The notes beneath the pieces are model-generated. The model was not told the DNA's origin and did not search any database. It worked only from the letters and a program-made list of their open reading frames with translations. From NCBI GenBank assembly GCA_944319815.1, contig CALUEX010000004.1, forward strand, positions 1-64,000: 64,000 bases of DNA, read 5' to 3'. Position numbers and translations under genes: made by a program. Each line of letters opens with the position of its first letter. The stretch's first letter is position 1. Positions 24,832 to 33,551 of the stretch are shown one piece after another. This DNA comes from an uncultured Prevotella sp. GTDB lineage: Bacteria > Bacteroidota > Bacteroidia > Bacteroidales > Bacteroidaceae.

Positions 24832-25219
24832 AAAAGTTTTCCCTTATCTTCCTTGCCGTTTCCTCGAACTCTTCCGGGGTGAGCTTGAGCTTCGGGTTGG
24901 CGAAGTTCATGTCGCCCTCGCTTTGCATGGGCACGAGGTGTATGTGGGCGTGGGCTACCTCGAGGCCGAGCACGGCCATGCCCACCTTGCGGCAGGGGAA
25001 GGCTGCCTTGATGGCTTTTGCCACGCGCTTGGCGAAGACCATCATCTCGGCGAGTTCGCCGTCTTCAAGGTCGAAGAAGTAGTCAACCTCGCGGCGCGGG
25101 ATTACCAACGTGTGGCCCTTGGCCAGCGGGTTGATGTCGAGGAATGCGTAGAACTTGTCGTCCTCGGCGCATTTGTAGCTGGGGATTTCACCAGCGGCTA
25201 TTTTCGAGAAAATGTCCAT
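24830..25219 (-). CDS. HIT-family (HINT-like) nucleotide hydrolase
   Basis: A 129-aa protein with the histidine triad HAHIHLVP (H90, H92, H94) and the N-terminal FSKIAAGEIPSYK typical of HINT proteins. It hydrolyses nucleotide phosphoramidates such as adenylated amines or aminoacyl-AMP. It is encoded downstream of greA, a neighbourhood common in Bacteroidales. Its last codons overlap the right arm of the inverted repeat that terminates manC. Confidence 0.93.
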   Translation of the reverse strand: MDIFSKIAAGEIPSYKCAEDDKFYAFLDINPLAKGHTLVIPRREVDYFFDLEDGELAEMMVFAKRVAKAIKAAFPCRKVGMAVLGLEVAHAHIHLVPMQSEGDMNFANPKLKLTPEEFEETARKIRENF

Positions 25220-25224
25220 TTTGT

Positions 25225-25450
25225 TTGCGGTTTTACGGTTATTGGGTTATTGGGTTATTGGGTTTTGCGGTTGTGCGGTCTTGGGGTTATGTGGTTGTAG
25301 GGTTATGCGGTCTTGGGGTTATGCGGTTTCTTTTGATTATGTTTTCGGCCAAGGTTATAATAACCTGTAGCCGTAAAAACATATAATCTTACGACCCCAT
25401 AACTCCAAGACCGCACAACCTCATAACCCAATAACCGCACAACCGCATAA
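25225..25450. repeat. word-array inverted repeat (GGTTAT / ATAACC words)
   Basis: The left part is GGTTATTGGGTTATTGGG and GGTTATGCGGTCTTGG words; the right part is the complementary ATAACCCAATAACCGC and CCGCACAACC words. Pairing is imperfect because word order differs. The same words occur at 29896-30180. Confidence 0.7.
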
Positions 25451-25452
25451 CA

Positions 25453-25920
25453 TCATTCAACGCTGATTTTGTCTATTCTCAGCTTGATGGTGCCGCGTGG
25501 GATTTTTATTTCCACCTCGTCGCCCACCTTCTTGTTGAGCAGTCCTTGCGCGATGGGGGTCTTGATTGAGATTTTTCCCTCGCGCAGGTTGGCTTCGCTT
25601 TCGCTTACGATGGTGTAGGCCATCTTGGCCTTGTTGGCCATGTTGGTCATCTCCACCTTCGAGAGGATTTGCACGCAGTCGGTGCTCAGGCGCGACGTGT
25701 CAACTATTTTCGCCTCGGATATTGCCAGCTTGATTTTGTTGATTTTGTCCTCGAGGTGTGCCTGCGCCTCCTTCGCCGCGTCGTACTCGGAGTTCTCGCT
25801 CAGGTCGCCCTTGTCGCGCGCCTCGGCGATTGCGGCTGACGCCTTGGGCCGCTCTACCGACTCCAAATGTTTTAGTTCGGCCACTAACTTGTCGTAGCCT
25901 TCTTGTGACATATAAGCCAT
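25453..25920 (-). CDS. greA: transcription elongation factor GreA
   Basis: A 155-aa protein of standard length: an N-terminal antiparallel coiled coil (residues 8-75, including SENSEYDAAKE with acidic tip residues) and a C-terminal FKBP-like domain. GreA enters the RNA polymerase secondary channel and stimulates cleavage of backtracked transcripts. It is expressed from a promoter about 120 bp upstream and followed by a long word-array repeat before the HIT gene. Confidence 0.96.
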   Translation of the reverse strand: MAYMSQEGYDKLVAELKHLESVERPKASAAIAEARDKGDLSENSEYDAAKEAQAHLEDKINKIKLAISEAKIVDTSRLSTDCVQILSKVEMTNMANKAKMAYTIVSESEANLREGKISIKTPIAQGLLNKKVGDEVEIKIPRGTIKLRIDKISVE

Positions 25921-25969
25921 AGTGATGTAAAGGTTTTAATTATTATTTTTTCGAGGATAGACAAAAAGA

Positions 25970-26048
25970 GAATTCCGGCATTTTTAGCAATGTCGGAATC
26001 CCCTGTTTGTTCCCTATGTTATTTCATTAATATCTGGCTGCAAAGATA
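25970..26048 (-). promoter_or_regulatory. greA promoter and leader hairpin
   Basis: TATCTTTG on the minus strand at 26041-26048 gives a leader of about 115 nt. Within it ATTCCG...CAT and ATG...CGGAAT (25972-25999) form a hairpin. Confidence 0.55.
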
Positions 26049-26106
26049 GCCTTTATTTTTTGAACGGGCAATTTTTGATGGCTAAAAAAGATTAAGCGGT
26101 GTTTTT

Positions 26107-26303
26107 AACCCAAATCGGTCATTAGACCGCAATGCCTTAATTTCTATAGTCATATTATTGCTTCTTGCCGTCTTATGTCCTTCTGCCGCCGTCTTTTCTT
26201 CCGTTCCGTCTCGCCGTAGCCCGCTACGTCTTCGACAAAACGGAAGAAAAACCGTCTGGCATAAGTACATAATCCGTCTAAGCTCTAATGACCGATTTGG
26301 GTT
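26107..26303. mobile_element. 197-bp MITE-like element, copy 2
   Basis: It has the same length and the same perfect 20-bp terminal inverted repeats as 20764-20960, and again TTTAA on both outer sides. Identity over the whole element is roughly 95 percent by eye. Confidence 0.75.
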
Positions 26304-26354
26304 TAACCCTTGTTTGCCGCCGTCGCCGGTACGGCTTGTGTGCGGCCGAACCGT

Positions 26355-26440
26355 AAAACGTGCCCTTTCGCCTTGCCGTTTGCGGCATATTGCACGATAA
26401 AAGGGCATCTTTCAGCGCGTGAAAGATGCCCTTTCGCAAA
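26355..26440. repeat. AAAGGGCA-type hairpin repeat, 15-bp perfect stem
   Basis: AAAGGGCATCTTTCA (26400-26414) pairs perfectly with 26420-26434 around GCGCG. The preceding GTGCCCTTTCGCC and TTTGCGGCATATTGC words are the usual companions. Confidence 0.85.
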
Positions 26441-26472
26441 CCCGTTGAAGGCCAGCGGGTTATGAGTGAGTG

Positions 26473-27483
26473 TTATTTTACGTTGCCTACCTTTACGAGA
26501 TACTCGGCGATTTGCACGGCGTTGAGTGCCGCTCCCTTGCGTATCTGGTCGCCGCTGAGCCAGAAGGTCAGGCCGTTCTCGTCGGCCAAGTCCTTGCGTA
26601 TGCGGCCTACGTAAACGTCGTCCTTGCCGGCAGTGTCGAGCGGCATGGGGTAGACGAGGTTCGAGGGGTCGTCCTCCACGGTGACGCCGGGGGCTGCCGC
26701 CAGCGCCGCGCGGGCCTCCTCTACGCTGATGGGGCGCTCGGTCTCAATCCAGACCGACTCCGAGTGTGCCCTCAACGACGACACGCGCACGCACATCGCC
26801 GAGCACTTCACGTCGCTGTGCATTATTTTGCGCGTCTCGTTAAACATCTTCATCTCCTCCTTGGTGTAGCCGTTGGGCTGGAAGACGTCGATTTGCGGGA
26901 TGACGTTGTATGCCAGCTGGTAGGGGAACTTGCTGACGGTCACCTCCTCGCCGTTGACCAACTGGCGGTACTGCTCTTGCAGCTCTGCCATTGCCGCGGC
27001 GCCCGCGCCGCTTGCGCTCTGGTAACTTGCGATGTGGATGCGGCGTATGTGGCTGAGCCGTTCGAGCGGCTGCAGCGTTACGACCATCATGATTGTCGTG
27101 CAGTTAGGGTTGGCAATGATGCCCCGCGGACGGTTGAGGGCGTCCTCGGCGTTGCACTCCGGCACCACCAGTGGCACGTCGTCGTCCATGCGGAAGGCGC
27201 TCGAGTTGTCTATCATTACGGCTCCGTACTTCGTGATGTCGGCCGCATACTCCTTTGACGTGCCGGCTCCCGCCGACGCAAAGGCTATGTCTATGTCCTT
27301 GAAGTCGTCGTTGTGCTGCAGCAGCTTCACCTCATACTCCTTGCCCTTGAATGTGTATTTGGTGCCGGCTGACCTTTCTGAACCGAACAACACGAGGTTG
27401 TCAATGGGGAAATCTCTCTCTGCGAGCACTCTCAGGAACTCTTGACCTACGGCTCCGCTCGCTCCTACAATAGCTACGTTCAT
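26473..27483 (-). CDS. asd: aspartate-semialdehyde dehydrogenase
   Basis: A 336-aa NADP-dependent enzyme. GASGAVGQ at 7-14 is the nucleotide loop, and Cys128 in ANPNCTT is the nucleophile that forms the thioester. It makes aspartate-4-semialdehyde for lysine, methionine, threonine and diaminopimelate synthesis. Length and motifs are complete. Its start lies close to a 44-bp inverted repeat that separates it from the divergent antiporter gene. Confidence 0.95.
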   Translation of the reverse strand: MNVAIVGASGAVGQEFLRVLAERDFPIDNLVLFGSERSAGTKYTFKGKEYEVKLLQHNDDFKDIDIAFASAGAGTSKEYAADITKYGAVMIDNSSAFRMDDDVPLVVPECNAEDALNRPRGIIANPNCTTIMMVVTLQPLERLSHIRRIHIASYQSASGAGAAAMAELQEQYRQLVNGEEVTVSKFPYQLAYNVIPQIDVFQPNGYTKEEMKMFNETRKIMHSDVKCSAMCVRVSSLRAHSESVWIETERPISVEEARAALAAAPGVTVEDDPSNLVYPMPLDTAGKDDVYVGRIRKDLADENGLTFWLSGDQIRKGAALNAVQIAEYLVKVGNVK

Positions 27484-27510
27484 ATTATTATGTACTTTAA
27501 TTTAATGTTT

Positions 27511-27666
27511 GGAGTTAAAGGAATTAATGGAGTCAAAGGAGTTAAGGACAAATGCCTCGTCGCTAACGGGAAGTTCGCCGTCCCTCGGTTTCACGTGTAT
27601 GCTTATGCCGACAATGGCAAAACATTTGTCCTTAACTCCTTTGACTCCATTAACTTCTTTAACTCC
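27511..27666. repeat. 44-bp word-array inverted repeat between divergent genes
   Basis: Arms 27511-27554 and 27623-27666 match at 42 of 44 positions and consist of GGAGTTAAAGGA and GGAGTCAAAGGAGTTAAGG words. Unlike most members it sits between the 5' ends of asd and the antiporter, so it cannot serve simply as a terminator. Confidence 0.8.
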
Positions 27667-27774
27667 CGATAATTCATTTTTCGTATGCAAAAGTACAATT
27701 TTTGAGCTAAATGTTCCAAAATCATGATTTTTTTTTGCAATTTTGCATACAAAAACATTATTCATACGATTTTT

Positions 27775-29895
27775 ATGCACGACTTGTCACAGTTTTTCCC
27801 CATAACGTCTCCCACGGTGATATTCTTCGTCGTGCTATGTATCATATTGTTCGCGCCCATCGTCATGGGCAAGCTGCGCATCCCGCACATCGTCGGCATG
27901 GTGCTCGCGGGGGTTGTGGTCGGCCCGCACGGGCTCAACATCCTGGCCAAGGACGACTCGTTCGACCTCTTCGGGCACGTCGGCCTGTACTACATCATGT
28001 TCCTCGCCGGCCTCGAGATGAACATGGCCAACTTCATGAAGAACCGCGTGCGGACGTTCACCCACGGGCTGATGGCCTTCGTCATACCTATGCTGATGGG
28101 CTTCATAATCAACCGCGCCGTGCTTGAGTACAGCGTGATGACCTCCGTGCTCCTGGCCAGTATGTACGCCTCGCACACCATCATCACCTACCCAATAGTC
28201 ATGCGCTACGGCCTTGCCCGCCAGCGCAGCGTCACCATAGCCGTCGGGGCAACCGCCATCACCGACACGCTGACGCTGCTCGTGCTCGCCATCGTGGGCG
28301 GGATGTTCAAGGGCGAAATAACGGGCGGCTTCTGGGTCATGCTGTTCCTGAAAATCGCCGCAGTGTTCTTCGTCATCATTTACTTCTTTCCGCGCGTGGC
28401 GCGCTTCTTTTTCCACCGCTACGACGACAACGTTACGCAGTTCATCTTCGTGCTCGCCATGACCTTCCTCGGCGCCGGGCTGATGGAGCTTATCGGCATG
28501 GAGGGCCTCCTCGGGGCGTTCCTTACGGGCCTTGTGCTCAACCGCTACGTGCCCAACGTGTCTCCCCTGATGACCCATCTCGAGTTCGTGGGTAACGCCA
28601 TCTTCATACCTTATTTCCTCATCGGCGTGGGTATGCTCGTCAACGTCAAGCTGCTTTTCGGCGGACTCGGTACCCTGCAGGTGGCCGCCGTCATGATAGT
28701 GGTGGCTCTTGTGAGCAAGTGGGTGGCCTCGCTCTGCACCCAGAAGCTCTTTGGGATGCGCGGCGTAGAGCGTGAACTTATATATGGCCTTAGCAACGCA
28801 CAGGCCGGCGCAACGCTTGCAGCCGTCATGGTGGGCTACAACCTCATACTTCCCGACGGCCAGCGGTTGCTCAACGACGACGTGCTCAACGGCACGGTGC
28901 TGCTCATTCTCGTGACCTGCATCTTCAGCTCGTTCATGACCGAGCGCGCCTCGAAGCACATCGCGCTCGAGAACCAGGCTGCCATGCCTGAAGAAGAAAC
29001 CGGCGACGACGAGAAAATCCTTGTGCCTTTGAAGCACTCGTCTACCGCCGACAACCTGGTCGGCCTTGCCCTCCTGATGCGCAACAGGGTGCTGAACCGC
29101 GGCATCGTCGCGCTCACCGTGGTCTACGACGACGTCAACCGGCTGAAGTACCAGGAGCGTGGCAGGGGCTTGCTTGAGCACGTCACGAAGGTGGCCAACT
29201 ACTCCGGGGTGATGGTGCAGACCCAAGTGAGGATTGCGACGAACATCATCAACGGCATAAAGCACGCCTTCCAGGAGTTCAACGCCTCTGAAATCGTCAT
29301 GGGGATGCACACCGGCGACGAGGCCGCCGGCAAGTTCTGGGGCGAGTTCATACCCGGTCTTTTCTCCGGATTGAACCGCCAAATATCCATTGTCCGTTGC
29401 CTAAGGCCGCTCAACACGATACGCCTTATCCACGTTGCGGTGCCTTCGCGTGCCGAGTTCGAGCCCGGTTTCTACCGTTGGCTGGAGCGTCTGTCGCGTA
29501 TGGCGGAGAACCTCGACTGCCGCATCCGCTTCCATGCCAAGCGCGAGACGCTGTCGCTCATCAACCGATACGTGCAAGACCGACACCCAAGCGTCCGCGC
29601 CGAATACTCTTATATGGCGCATTGGATTGATATGCCGCGCCTTGCCGGCGAGGTGAACGACGACCACCTGTTCGTCGTCATCACCGCCCGTAAGGGCACA
29701 ATATCGTACAAGCCTGCTCTTGAGCGCCTCCCCGAGGAGCTTACGAGATATTTCTCGGGCAAGAGCCTGATGATAATATTCCCCGACCAATACGGCGAGC
29801 CAGTCGGCGTAATGACCTTTGCCGAGCCGCAGCACCACGAGCAACGCAGCGCCTACGACGTGCTGATGACGTGGTTCAGGAAGCATTTTGGGTAA
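27775..29895 (+). CDS. CPA2-family cation/proton antiporter with C-terminal regulatory domain
   Basis: A 706-aa protein. Residues 5-400 hold about 12 membrane helices of the KefB/NapA type (GKLRIPHIVGMVLAGVVVGP near the start; GLLGAFLTGLVLNR in the middle). Residues 425-700 form a cytosolic part resembling tandem universal-stress-protein domains (ILVPLKHSS, then GLNRQISIVRC). It should exchange Na+ or K+ for H+. An in-frame ATG exists at 27724, but the start at 27775 begins exactly at a typical N-terminus. Confidence 0.9.
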   Translation: MHDLSQFFPITSPTVIFFVVLCIILFAPIVMGKLRIPHIVGMVLAGVVVGPHGLNILAKDDSFDLFGHVGLYYIMFLAGLEMNMANFMKNRVRTFTHGLMAFVIPMLMGFIINRAVLEYSVMTSVLLASMYASHTIITYPIVMRYGLARQRSVTIAVGATAITDTLTLLVLAIVGGMFKGEITGGFWVMLFLKIAAVFFVIIYFFPRVARFFFHRYDDNVTQFIFVLAMTFLGAGLMELIGMEGLLGAFLTGLVLNRYVPNVSPLMTHLEFVGNAIFIPYFLIGVGMLVNVKLLFGGLGTLQVAAVMIVVALVSKWVASLCTQKLFGMRGVERELIYGLSNAQAGATLAAVMVGYNLILPDGQRLLNDDVLNGTVLLILVTCIFSSFMTERASKHIALENQAAMPEEETGDDEKILVPLKHSSTADNLVGLALLMRNRVLNRGIVALTVVYDDVNRLKYQERGRGLLEHVTKVANYSGVMVQTQVRIATNIINGIKHAFQEFNASEIVMGMHTGDEAAGKFWGEFIPGLFSGLNRQISIVRCLRPLNTIRLIHVAVPSRAEFEPGFYRWLERLSRMAENLDCRIRFHAKRETLSLINRYVQDRHPSVRAEYSYMAHWIDMPRLAGEVNDDHLFVVITARKGTISYKPALERLPEELTRYFSGKSLMIIFPDQYGEPVGVMTFAEPQHHEQRSAYDVLMTWFRKHFG

Positions 29896-30180
29896 GGTTA
29901 TGCGGTCTTACGGTTATGAGGTTATGCGGTTTCAAACTATGTGCACAGTCATTGCACGCCTCGAAAGACCGTAAAATCTCATAATCGAAACCGCAAAACC
30001 TCATAACCACATAACCGTATAACCTCAAACAAGACCGTAAAACCTCATAACCACATAACCGTATAACCTCAAACAAGACCGTAAAACCTCATAACCACAT
30101 AACCGTATAACCTCAAAAACCAATAGGAGTCAATGGTTGAAAGACCGTACAACCTCATAACCGTACAACCGTAAAACCGT
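29896..30180. repeat. ATAACC word array with a 44-bp tandem repeat
   Basis: The left part contains GGTTATGCGGTCTTACGG words, and the right part complementary words. Within it a 44-bp unit beginning AAAACCTCATAACCACATAA is repeated nearly identically at 29995, 30039 and 30083. The array runs to within a few bases of the LolD-like start codon. Confidence 0.8.
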
Positions 30181-30185
30181 AAATA

Positions 30186-30932
30186 ATGATAGACATCAAA
30201 GGCATAACAAAGAGCTTCGGCCCGCTTCAAGTGCTCAAGGGCATCGACCTGCACATTGACAAGGGCGAGGTGGTGAGCATCGTAGGCCCAAGCGGGGCCG
30301 GCAAGACGACGCTCTTGCAGATAATAGGCACGCTCGATAAGCCAGACTCCGGCGAAATAATAATTGACGGAACAGACGTCAGGAAACTTAACTCGAAGAA
30401 GCTGTCGGAGTTCCGCAACAGGCGCATAGGCTTCGTGTTCCAGTTCCACCAGCTGCTGCCGGAGTTTACGGCGGTGGAGAACATCATGCTGCCGGCACTC
30501 ATATCGGGCAGCTCTAAGGGCGAGGCGAAGAAGCGTGCAATGGAGCTTCTTGCCTTCATGGGCCTTGAAGACCGCGCCGGCCACAAGCCTGCCGAACTGT
30601 CCGGGGGCGAGAAACAGCGCGTGGCAGTGGCCCGCGCGTTGGTCAACGACCCCGCGGTAATCCTTGCCGACGAGCCTTCGGGCAGTCTCGACTCAAAGAA
30701 CAAGGCCGAGTTGCACCAGCTGTTCTTCGACCTGCGCGACAAGACCGGGCAGACGTTCGTCATCGTTACGCACGACGAGAGCTTGGCAAAGATTACCGAC
30801 CGAACCATCAAGATGAAGGACGGGATGCTGGAAACGGGAGACGAAACCGTACAGACACCCGCCCCAACCCTCCCGACGGAAGGGAGCTTGGACACCGAAG
30901 ATGGCGGCAGTAACGGTGCAACGTCTTTATAA
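30186..30932 (+). CDS. LolD-like ABC transporter ATP-binding protein
   Basis: A 248-aa ATPase of the MacB/LolD group. Walker [10 protein letters not shown] is at 36-44, the Q-loop at [11 protein letters not shown], the signature LSGGEKQRV near 139, Walker [10 protein letters not shown] near 160 and the H-loop VTHDE. It likely powers lipoprotein release from the inner membrane; LolC/E-type permease candidates are elsewhere (52125). The last 25 or so residues ([15 protein letters not shown] and on) are unlike the family and are encoded by a copy of the ACCCACCCCAACCCTCCCG repeat, so the C-terminus has been extended into repeat DNA. Confidence 0.9.
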   Translation: MIDIKGITKSFGPLQVLKGIDLHIDKGEVVSIVGPSGAGKTTLLQIIGTLDKPDSGEIIIDGTDVRKLNSKKLSEFRNRRIGFVFQFHQLLPEFTAVENIMLPALISGSSKGEAKKRAMELLAFMGLEDRAGHKPAELSGGEKQRVAVARALVNDPAVILADEPSGSLDSKNKAELHQLFFDLRDKTGQTFVIVTHDESLAKITDRTIKMKDGMLETGDETVQTPAPTLPTEGSLDTEDGGSNGATSL

Positions 30933-31190
30933 GAATATATGAATATACGCAAACATCCCAATGACAGTTAATCGTAAATAAAGTGACAAGGCATTTGTCT
31001 TTAACTCCTTAGCGAGTGAAACGAGCGTTAACTGCTTTAACTCCTTTAACTACTGATGAATGGGAGCTTTGCGGACATTAATTAAGAATAAGTTTTTTCT
31101 CATTTATTAAACAATCACACCCGTCCCCAAAAGCATACGGCAAGAGCATTCAGGCTCCCTCCCCTCGGGAGGGTTGGGGTGGGTTAAAGT
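30855..31190. repeat. CCAACCCTCCC inverted repeat, left arm inside a coding end
   Basis: The left arm (about 30858-30893) encodes the tail of the LolD-like protein. The right arm CTCCCTCCCCTCGGGAGGG and on is at about 31151-31186. Between them lies an AACTCC-word module (30990-31085) with an ATGAATG...ATTAAT hairpin. Confidence 0.7.
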
Positions 31191-31198
31191 ATTATGTC

Positions 31199-32065
31199 AT
31201 GAGCTTTATAAGATTAGGCGACTACAACCGCATGACCGTGGTCAGGCTGGTGGATTTCGGCGTTTACCTTGACGGCGGCGACGAAGGCGAGGTGTTGCTG
31301 CCGGCACGGTATGTGCCCGACGGTGTGCAGGAGGGCGACGAACTTGACGTCTTCGTCTACCTGGACAGTGAGGAACGGCTCGTTGCCACTACGCAGACGC
31401 CATTGGCCAGGGTGGGCGACTTCGCTTACCTTGAGGTGGCGTGGGTAAACGAGTACGGGGCATTCCTCGACTGGGGACTGATGAAAGACCTTTTCTGCCC
31501 ATTCCGCGAGCAGAAGATGAGGATGGAGAAGGGCCGCGGATACATAGTTCACGTGCATCTCGACAACGAGAGCTACCGGATTGTGGCGTCGGCAAAGGTC
31601 GAGCATTATTTCGACACGTCGTTCCCGCCGTATAGCCACGGCGACGAGGTTGACTTGTTGGTGTGGCAGAAGACCGACCTCGGCTTCAAGGTCATCATCG
31701 ACAACCGCTTCCCCGGCCTTATCTACGCCAACCAGGTGTTCCGCGACATACGCACGGGCGACCGCCTTACGGGCTATATCGACAACGTGCGCGAGGACGG
31801 CAAGATAGACGTCATGCTGCAGCCTACGGGGTGGCGCATGACCAAGGGCCTTGGCGATGCGGTGATGGAGTATCTTTATTCGAACGGGGGCGTGTGCACG
31901 CTGACCGACAAGAGTCCGGCCGAAGACATCTACCAGGAGTTCCACGCCAGCAAGAAAAGCTACAAGAAGGCCATTGGCGACCTCTACAAGCGCCGGCTGA
32001 TAACGCTTGAACCTGGCTGCATACGCCTCGTTGGGAACCCAGGCAAGGGCAAACGTAACAAGTAA
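31199..32065 (+). CDS. CvfB-like S1 RNA-binding protein
   Basis: A 288-aa protein with three S1-like OB folds followed by a winged-helix-like C-terminal segment (YQEFHASKKSYKKAIGDLYKRRLI), the architecture of CvfB/YitL. The first S1 unit reads TVVRLVDFGVYLDGGDEGEVLLP. CvfB binds RNA and affects virulence-gene expression in staphylococci; in Bacteroidetes its role is uncharacterised. It starts 13 bp after a CTCCC repeat arm and precedes the dehydrogenase by 11 bp, probably one operon. Confidence 0.87.
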   Translation: MSFIRLGDYNRMTVVRLVDFGVYLDGGDEGEVLLPARYVPDGVQEGDELDVFVYLDSEERLVATTQTPLARVGDFAYLEVAWVNEYGAFLDWGLMKDLFCPFREQKMRMEKGRGYIVHVHLDNESYRIVASAKVEHYFDTSFPPYSHGDEVDLLVWQKTDLGFKVIIDNRFPGLIYANQVFRDIRTGDRLTGYIDNVREDGKIDVMLQPTGWRMTKGLGDAVMEYLYSNGGVCTLTDKSPAEDIYQEFHASKKSYKKAIGDLYKRRLITLEPGCIRLVGNPGKGKRNK

Positions 32066-32076
32066 AGACGCAAGAT

Positions 32077-32973
32077 ATGGATAAGTTCAGGAAATTGGTG
32101 GCCATCGAGCCAATCAACATGGTGCCCGACGACGAGGCACGCCTTGCGGCGTATGCCGACAAGGTGGAGGTGTATCGCGACATCCCATCGGGTGCCGACG
32201 AAATCGTGGGGCGCATCGGCGACGCCGACGCCGTGCTGCTCAGCTTCACTTCAAGGCTGACGGCCGACATGATGGAGCGTTGCCCCGGATTGAGATACGT
32301 TGGTATGTGCTGCTCCCTCTATTCGCCCGAGAGCGCCAACGTTGACATCCGCTATGCCGAGAGCCGCGGCATCTGCGTGAAAGGCATACGCGACTATGGC
32401 GACGAGGGCGTAATCGAGTACGTCGTAAGCGAACTCGTGCGCTGCCTCCACGGCTTCGGGCAGAAGGCGTGGTTCGACGCCCCGAGCGAGATAACGGGGC
32501 TCAAGGTGGGCATCGTCGGGCTTGGAAAGTCGGGCGGGATGATAGCCGACGCAATGAAGTTCTTTGGTGCCGACGTGGCTTATTTCGCGCGCAGCGCAAA
32601 GCCGTGGGCCGAGGAGAAGGGTTACCGCTTCACGCCGCTCGGCGACCTGCTTGAGCGCAGCGACGTGGTGTTCTGCTGCCTTAACCGCAACACCGTATTG
32701 TTGCACGAGGCCGAGTTCGCGCGCCTCGGCAGCCACAAGCTGCTGTTCAACACGGGACTTTCGCCTGCGTGGGACGAAGAGCCGTTCGCCCGTTGGCTCG
32801 ACGGCGACAACATCTGTTTCTGCGACACCGTAGGCGCGGCCGGTGGCGAGCGTTTCCTCGACCACCCAAATATGCGCTGCGTCAGGGTCTCGTCAGGGCT
32901 CACGAGCCAGTCATACCACAGGCTTGCCGCCAAGGTGATGGCCAATATGGCCGACTACTTGGCAGCGCAATAA
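32077..32973 (+). CDS. D-2-hydroxyacid dehydrogenase-family protein
   Basis: A 298-aa NAD(P)-dependent dehydrogenase. The cofactor-binding segment GLKVGIVGLGKSGGMIADAM lies near 145-165. The substrate domain precedes it and is short. In known enzymes the catalytic trio is Arg, Glu and His; the Arg in the usual LLFNTGRG position reads NTGLSPAW here and the His-containing loop is changed to CDTVGAAGG, so catalytic function may differ. It is co-transcribed with the CvfB-like gene. Confidence 0.8.
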   Translation: MDKFRKLVAIEPINMVPDDEARLAAYADKVEVYRDIPSGADEIVGRIGDADAVLLSFTSRLTADMMERCPGLRYVGMCCSLYSPESANVDIRYAESRGICVKGIRDYGDEGVIEYVVSELVRCLHGFGQKAWFDAPSEITGLKVGIVGLGKSGGMIADAMKFFGADVAYFARSAKPWAEEKGYRFTPLGDLLERSDVVFCCLNRNTVLLHEAEFARLGSHKLLFNTGLSPAWDEEPFARWLDGDNICFCDTVGAAGGERFLDHPNMRCVRVSSGLTSQSYHRLAAKVMANMADYLAAQ

Positions 32974-33000
32974 TCACGGTTTGCCGCCGCTGCGTAACCC

Positions 33001-33103
33001 GCTGACTGCCAGCTATATGCTAAAAGGCCATGTTTTGCGTTGCAAAACATGGCCTTTTGTCGTGTCGTTTGCGCCCTTTTGCGTGGTAAAAGGTGCCCTT
33101 TCG
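33001..33103. repeat. AAAGGGCA-type hairpin repeat, 17-bp perfect stem
   Basis: AAAAGGCCATGTTTTGC (33022-33038) pairs perfectly with 33042-33058 around GTT. It is preceded by the GTAACCCGCTGACTGCCAGC flank and followed by TTTGCGCCCTTTTGCG words. Confidence 0.88.
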
Positions 33104-33244
33104 CATTTTCGGGAATGAATGTTCGCAAAGTTCACGTTCATTAAGTTCACGTCAGTTCGTTATAAGGCAGTGACGGATATTCAAAGTTTGCCCCGTAAAC
33201 GCCGATAAACCACAGCATTCATCCTCCGCCACGTTGCCACCCCG

Positions 33245-33369
33245 CCTGTAGGGACGCTCGGTCTGAGCGTCCGGGTAATGTCGTAAACATATAGCTGTTG
33301 GCGTTTAGCATGGTAGCTGTTGGCTGTTTTCATAGTTACCCGGACGCTCAGACCGAGCGTCCCTACAGG
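33245..33369. repeat. 34-bp perfect inverted repeat (GACGCTCGGTCTGAGCGTC)
   Basis: Arms 33245-33278 and 33336-33369 are exact complements with a 57-nt loop. Each arm contains the near-palindrome GACGCTCGGTCTGAGCGTC, so a cruciform or nested hairpins can form. It occurs once in the window and resembles none of the other repeat families. Confidence 0.85.
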
Positions 33370-33551
33370 CTGGGTAGCATCGATAAGAACGAATGGGAGT
33401 AACTCTTTTTACCGCAGGGTCGGCGTAAACATTATACCGCAGGGCAAAAACCATGGCACGGCAAAGGCTGGTTGCTTATACCGAACTCACGTTAAGTTAA
33501 AGTAGTTAACTCCTTTGACTACTGATAAATGTTCGCAAGCGGACATTTATG
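33370..33551. other. intergenic remainder before RNA B
   Basis: It holds a short AACTCC-word stretch (about 33495-33525) and an AAATGTTCGC-AAGC-GGACATTT hairpin (about 33527-33549). No gene is supported. Confidence 0.5.

Noticed and set aside
27835-29382. 515-codon antisense frame opposite the antiporter gene
   Set aside because: Its composition (His/Glu/Val-rich) is what the complement of GC-rich coding sequence gives; the sense frame has clear membrane helices and family motifs.
29896-30180. CRISPR array (regular 44-bp units upstream of the LolD-like gene)
   Set aside because: The units are contiguous without unique spacers and no cas genes are present; it is a tandem repeat within a word array.
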